Shown here in pieces: positions 13,345-15,929 of a DNA stretch of 15,929 nt (position 1 is the stretch's first letter; each line of letters begins with the position of its first letter). Source of the stretch: Planctomycetaceae bacterium (GTDB taxonomy: Bacteria; Planctomycetota; Planctomycetia; Pirellulales; Thermoguttaceae); contig JAITST010000137.1 in assembly GCA_031287585.1 (NCBI GenBank), positions 1-15,929 of the forward strand, read 5' to 3'. The notes beneath the pieces are model-generated. The model ran no database searches. It had not been told where the DNA came from and saw nothing but the letters and a program-made list of their open reading frames with translations. A program made the position numbers and the translations under genes.

Positions 13345-14451
13345 TTATCGGGATACTTGCGTTCCCAGCACTGCTTTTGTTATACACCTTGATTCTTCCT
13401 CGTTCAAAAACTCTATTCCAATCTCAATCGCGTATAACGGAATATCACCGATTTTTTCACGTTTTATTTTAACAATATCTTTCATTGTCGTAACAATCAT
13501 TTCCGCGTTCGTTTTTTTTGCCGCGTCTGCTAGATGTTGGATGTCCGATTCGTCGTAATGATGATGGTCAAAAAATACTTTGGAACCATTTATTTCTGCA
13601 CCGGTTTGTACCAACGTTCGCTCAAACGCATCGGGGTTTCCGATACCGTTGAACGCGAAAATTTTCCGTTCTTTTAACATTGAAACCGGCTGCCGCGTAA
13701 CTTTTTCACCAAACGAAACAACATTTACCGGACGATGAACAATCTCACCGTAAACCGCTTTCGGAGACAACGCCGTTAGTTTTTCACGCAGCCGCGCACG
13801 CTCATTCGCGTCAACACTATCGGCACGGCTTAACAACAAAACATCCGCACGTTTCAAACTACTCATCGGCTCGCGGCACGTTCCACGCGGGAATATGTAA
13901 CCAAGTCCGTCCGGCTCTGTCGCGTCAATTAGCACGATGTCCAATTGCCGATTCACCTTCCGATGTTGAAACGCGTCATCGAGAATCACGCAGTCAAGTT
14001 TGTTCGCGGTCAACATCCGCCTGCACGCATCCGCCCGATTCGGCGACTGAAAATGCGGTACGTCAGGAAGTTTGATTAGCATTTCGAGGTACTCATCATT
14101 GTGCCGTTCACCGCTACCGTCTTCATCGTTCAACTTCTTGTAACCACGGCTAACCAACCCGACTTTATAACCGTGTTCCAACAAAACCTGTGACAACCAA
14201 CAAACAAACGGTGTCTTCCCTGTGCCGCCAAGCGTAACATTACCAACGGAAATCACTGGCACGTCGGCGGTATAAGAAGATAGGAAACGCTTGTCATAAA
14301 AAAAATTCCGCCCCAGCATCACCATTCCATAAACCAACGAAACCAAGTAAAGCAACCCTCGCAGCAAACCAGTAACGAAGCCGTGAGCAGTACCGGTAAT
14401 AAGTTTGTGGTAATAGACGGAAGTACGTAGTAAAAAATTTTTTCGTAACAT
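13345..14451 (-). CDS. lpxK: Tetraacyldisaccharide 4'-kinase
   Basis: LpxK phosphorylates the 4' position of the tetraacyl disaccharide, the sixth step of lipid A synthesis, at the inner face of the inner membrane. The 368-residue protein has an N-terminal hydrophobic helix (about 25-50; VTGLLRGLLYLVSLVYGMVM), the Walker A motif SVGNVTLGGTGKTP (68-81), SRGYK at 101-105, and DDAFQHRKVNRQLDIVLID (158-176). It also has PRGTCREP at 188-195, FDHHHYDESDI at 294-304, and TTMKDIVK at 321-328. These are the conserved LpxK signatures, including the His-rich segment. The product implies an outer membrane with lipid A, consistent with a Gram-negative or planctomycete envelope. It follows the LOG-family gene by 32 bp in the same direction, so the two probably share a transcript. 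Other lpx genes are not in the window. Confidence 0.94.
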   Translation of the reverse strand: MLRKNFLLRTSVYYHKLITGTAHGFVTGLLRGLLYLVSLVYGMVMLGRNFFYDKRFLSSYTADVPVISVGNVTLGGTGKTPFVCWLSQVLLEHGYKVGLVSRGYKKLNDEDGSGERHNDEYLEMLIKLPDVPHFQSPNRADACRRMLTANKLDCVILDDAFQHRKVNRQLDIVLIDATEPDGLGYIFPRGTCREPMSSLKRADVLLLSRADSVDANERARLREKLTALSPKAVYGEIVHRPVNVVSFGEKVTRQPVSMLKERKIFAFNGIGNPDAFERTLVQTGAEINGSKVFFDHHHYDESDIQHLADAAKKTNAEMIVTTMKDIVKIKREKIGDIPLYAIEIGIEFLNEEESRCITKAVLGTQVSR

Positions 14452-14483
14452 TGTTTTGTGTTGTCTATTTAGTTTTTAATCAT

Positions 14484-15293
14484 TTACTCTTCCCCGTGAA
14501 AACGTTTAATCATCTCCCAAGCGTCACGCGGCGACTCCGTGAACTTGAACAAATCGAGGTCTTCTTTGTCGATAACGCCCGACTCAACGAGGTGGTCAAA
14601 GTTGACACACTTTCGCCAAAACTCTTCACCAAACATTATCACCGGTATCGCCTGCATACGATTCGTTTGCCGTAACGTCAACGCCTCAAACAGTTCGTCA
14701 AACGTTCCGTATCCGCCCGGTGAGACAACCAACGCTTTCGCGCGCAACATAAAATGTAGTTTACGAATTGAGAAATAGTGAAACTGAAAACACAATTCGG
14801 GCGTGATGTAAGGATTCGGAATTTGCTCGAACGGCAACTTGACATTCAATCCTACCGACAACGCCCCCGCCTCGTATGCTCCGCGATTCGCCGCCTCCAT
14901 AATACCCGGTCCGCCGCCGGTACAAATAACATACTCGTGACCGTTGTCCGCGACATTCTTCTTTCGCGACAAGTTTTCCTCCGAAACAATCCGTGCAAAC
15001 TCGCGTGCCTGTTCGTAGTAATGACTCATAACAACCGCCTGTTTCGCCGCGCCGAGTTTGGCAGCTGATTCTGTGTTAGAACCATGCGTTTTACAAAACG
15101 ATTCCGCTTCAACAAGACGTTTCGCCGCATCGTCAGCCGAAAAAAAACGTGCGCTGCCGAAAACGATGATAGTAGAATGTATTCCAAACCTCTGAAAAAA
15201 ACAATCCGGTTTGAGAACCTCACTAAGAATCCGAATCCCCCGTGCCTCAGGGCTACGAAGAAATTCCTCATCCAAAAAAGCAATTTTTGACAT
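14484..15293 (-). CDS. LOG/SLOG-family Rossmann-fold protein
   Basis: The 269-residue protein has both signatures of the LOG (TIGR00730, formerly 'lysine decarboxylase-like') family: GGGPGIMEAANRGA at 126-139 and SPGGYGTFDE at 191-200. Characterised relatives hydrolyse cytokinin-like or other nucleoside 5'-monophosphates to release ribose 5-phosphate; the role in bacteria without cytokinins is mostly unknown. The N-terminus (FLRSPEARGIRILSE, then TIIVFGSARF at 41-50) marks the longer subtype, and residues about 65-118 form a helical, charged stretch between the first and second strands. No signal peptide is present. The gene precedes lpxK on the same strand with a 32-bp gap. A promoter upstream is not obvious in the AT-rich 110 bp between it and hemC. 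Family is firm, substrate is not. Confidence 0.88.
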   Translation of the reverse strand: MSKIAFLDEEFLRSPEARGIRILSEVLKPDCFFQRFGIHSTIIVFGSARFFSADDAAKRLVEAESFCKTHGSNTESAAKLGAAKQAVVMSHYYEQAREFARIVSEENLSRKKNVADNGHEYVICTGGGPGIMEAANRGAYEAGALSVGLNVKLPFEQIPNPYITPELCFQFHYFSIRKLHFMLRAKALVVSPGGYGTFDELFEALTLRQTNRMQAIPVIMFGEEFWRKCVNFDHLVESGVIDKEDLDLFKFTESPRDAWEMIKRFHGEE

Positions 15294-15403
15294 TGTAATA
15301 ATGATGGTAAAAGGTTTTTATCGAAAACTTTAACACGAACAACCCGAACAAGCCCAATAAAAAACTGTAAGCGTTCACGTGTAAAAAATAACTGGCATAT
15401 AAA

Positions 15404-15929
15404 TCAATGTTTATTAAACTCACCCCGAATTTCTTTAACAATCTCATCCGCTCCTCGTTCTAACAAAATTTCAGCAAGCCCGATTCCCAATCCGTCCGCG
15501 TTTTCCGTTTCACCGACCAAATCACCTTCCAACATTTGTCCGCCATCGACAGTTAATATACGTCCGCACAATCGCAACTTTCCAGCGTCGTCAACGTTTC
15601 CAATCGCCGCAATCGGTGCGAGGCAACCGCCTTGCAACTTCCGTAAGAACGCACGTTCGGCGGTAATTGCGGCGAACGTCGGCTCGTCATTGATAGCGGC
15701 GATTACGTCGGCGGTTGCAGTGTCGTCCTCACGAATCTCTATGCCGATTGCCCCTTGTGCGACCGCAGGCAAAAATTCCGGCGGTTCTAACAATGAACGA
15801 ATCACGTCCGCGTAACCAAGACGCACCAATCCCGCCTCCGCGAGTATCAAAGCGTCATAGTCACCGTCGTTCAAACGTTTGAGCCGCGTCTCAATGTTAC
15901 CGCGAATGTCAACAATGTTAAATCGGTTG
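15404..15929 (-). CDS. hemC: Porphobilinogen deaminase, C-terminal part (5' end outside window)
   Basis: HemC polymerises four porphobilinogen units into hydroxymethylbilane in haem and tetrapyrrole synthesis. About 174 residues are visible. At the window edge the frame reads VDIRGNIETRLKRLNDGDYDALILAEAGL, matching the central HemC signature; the frame stays open beyond the TTG at 15874, so that is not the start. PAVAQGAIGIEIR and ERAFLRKLQGGCLAPIAA follow, the latter holding the Cys that binds the dipyrromethane cofactor. The C-terminal domain then ends normally at TGA. The gene is cut by the window, not by mutation. It lies upstream of, and in the same direction as, the LOG-family gene with about 110 bp between. 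Confidence 0.95.
   Translation of the reverse strand, partial: NRFNIVDIRGNIETRLKRLNDGDYDALILAEAGLVRLGYADVIRSLLEPPEFLPAVAQGAIGIEIREDDTATADVIAAINDEPTFAAITAERAFLRKLQGGCLAPIAAIGNVDDAGKLRLCGRILTVDGGQMLEGDLVGETENADGLGIGLAEILLERGADEIVKEIRGEFNKH

Noticed and set aside
15294..15403. Intrinsic terminator between hemC and the LOG-family gene on the minus strand
   Set aside because: There is a T-run (ACAGTTTTTTATT on the minus strand), but the preceding bases, which include the palindrome CACGTG, do not form a convincing stem.

Overview
The window looks like a chromosomal piece of an anaerobic Planctomycetes-type bacterium, most plausibly a gut or sediment relative of the Pirellulales. This is inferred from moderate GC, loosely packed genes with weak ribosome binding sites, a DUF1573-like tail and Ig-like exported protein, a ketosynthase-like protein of unusual type, lipid A genes (so a Gram-negative envelope), and hairpin repeats of a kind I associate with planctomycetes. 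An [FeFe] hydrogenase points to anaerobic hydrogen metabolism. No rRNA, tRNA, CRISPR array, prophage or transposase was seen.

Layout. 1-4360, plus strand: the 3' end of a DUF1573-like gene, a repeat-containing gap, a BtaB-like SAM methyltransferase, an RluB/RsuA-type pseudouridine synthase, and an exported Ig-like repeat protein. 4361-4500: a compact convergent gap filled by an elaborate predicted stem structure. 4501-5805, minus strand: a FabF-family protein whose catalytic Cys and second His are replaced (Glu and Asn). 5806-6291: a divergent control region with two promoter-like sites that are imperfect inverted copies of each other, and a long leader before the hydrogenase.

6292-9974, plus strand: a three-gene operon for what looks like a membrane-bound periplasmic hydrogenase: a Tat-signal [FeFe] hydrogenase catalytic subunit, a 16-cysteine four-cluster ferredoxin with a C-terminal membrane anchor (FdnH/HybA type), and a ten-helix HybB/NrfD quinone-site subunit. 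It resembles formate dehydrogenase-N or hydrogenase-2 with the catalytic subunit exchanged for an [FeFe] enzyme. The operon ends at a strong hairpin terminator. This is the main candidate for an undescribed system in the window.

10373-13025, plus strand: a long-form hisG with its own promoter, a metallo-beta-lactamase-fold nuclease, and an unrecognised protein with a Gln/Glu-rich tail. 13026-13344: a 166-bp MITE/REP-like palindromic element. 13345-15929, minus strand: lpxK, a LOG/SLOG-family protein upstream of it in the same direction, and the 3' part of hemC running off the window edge. The terminal 16-mer of the palindromic element recurs exactly in the hydrogenase leader, and one of its inner arms recurs in degenerate form near position 510.
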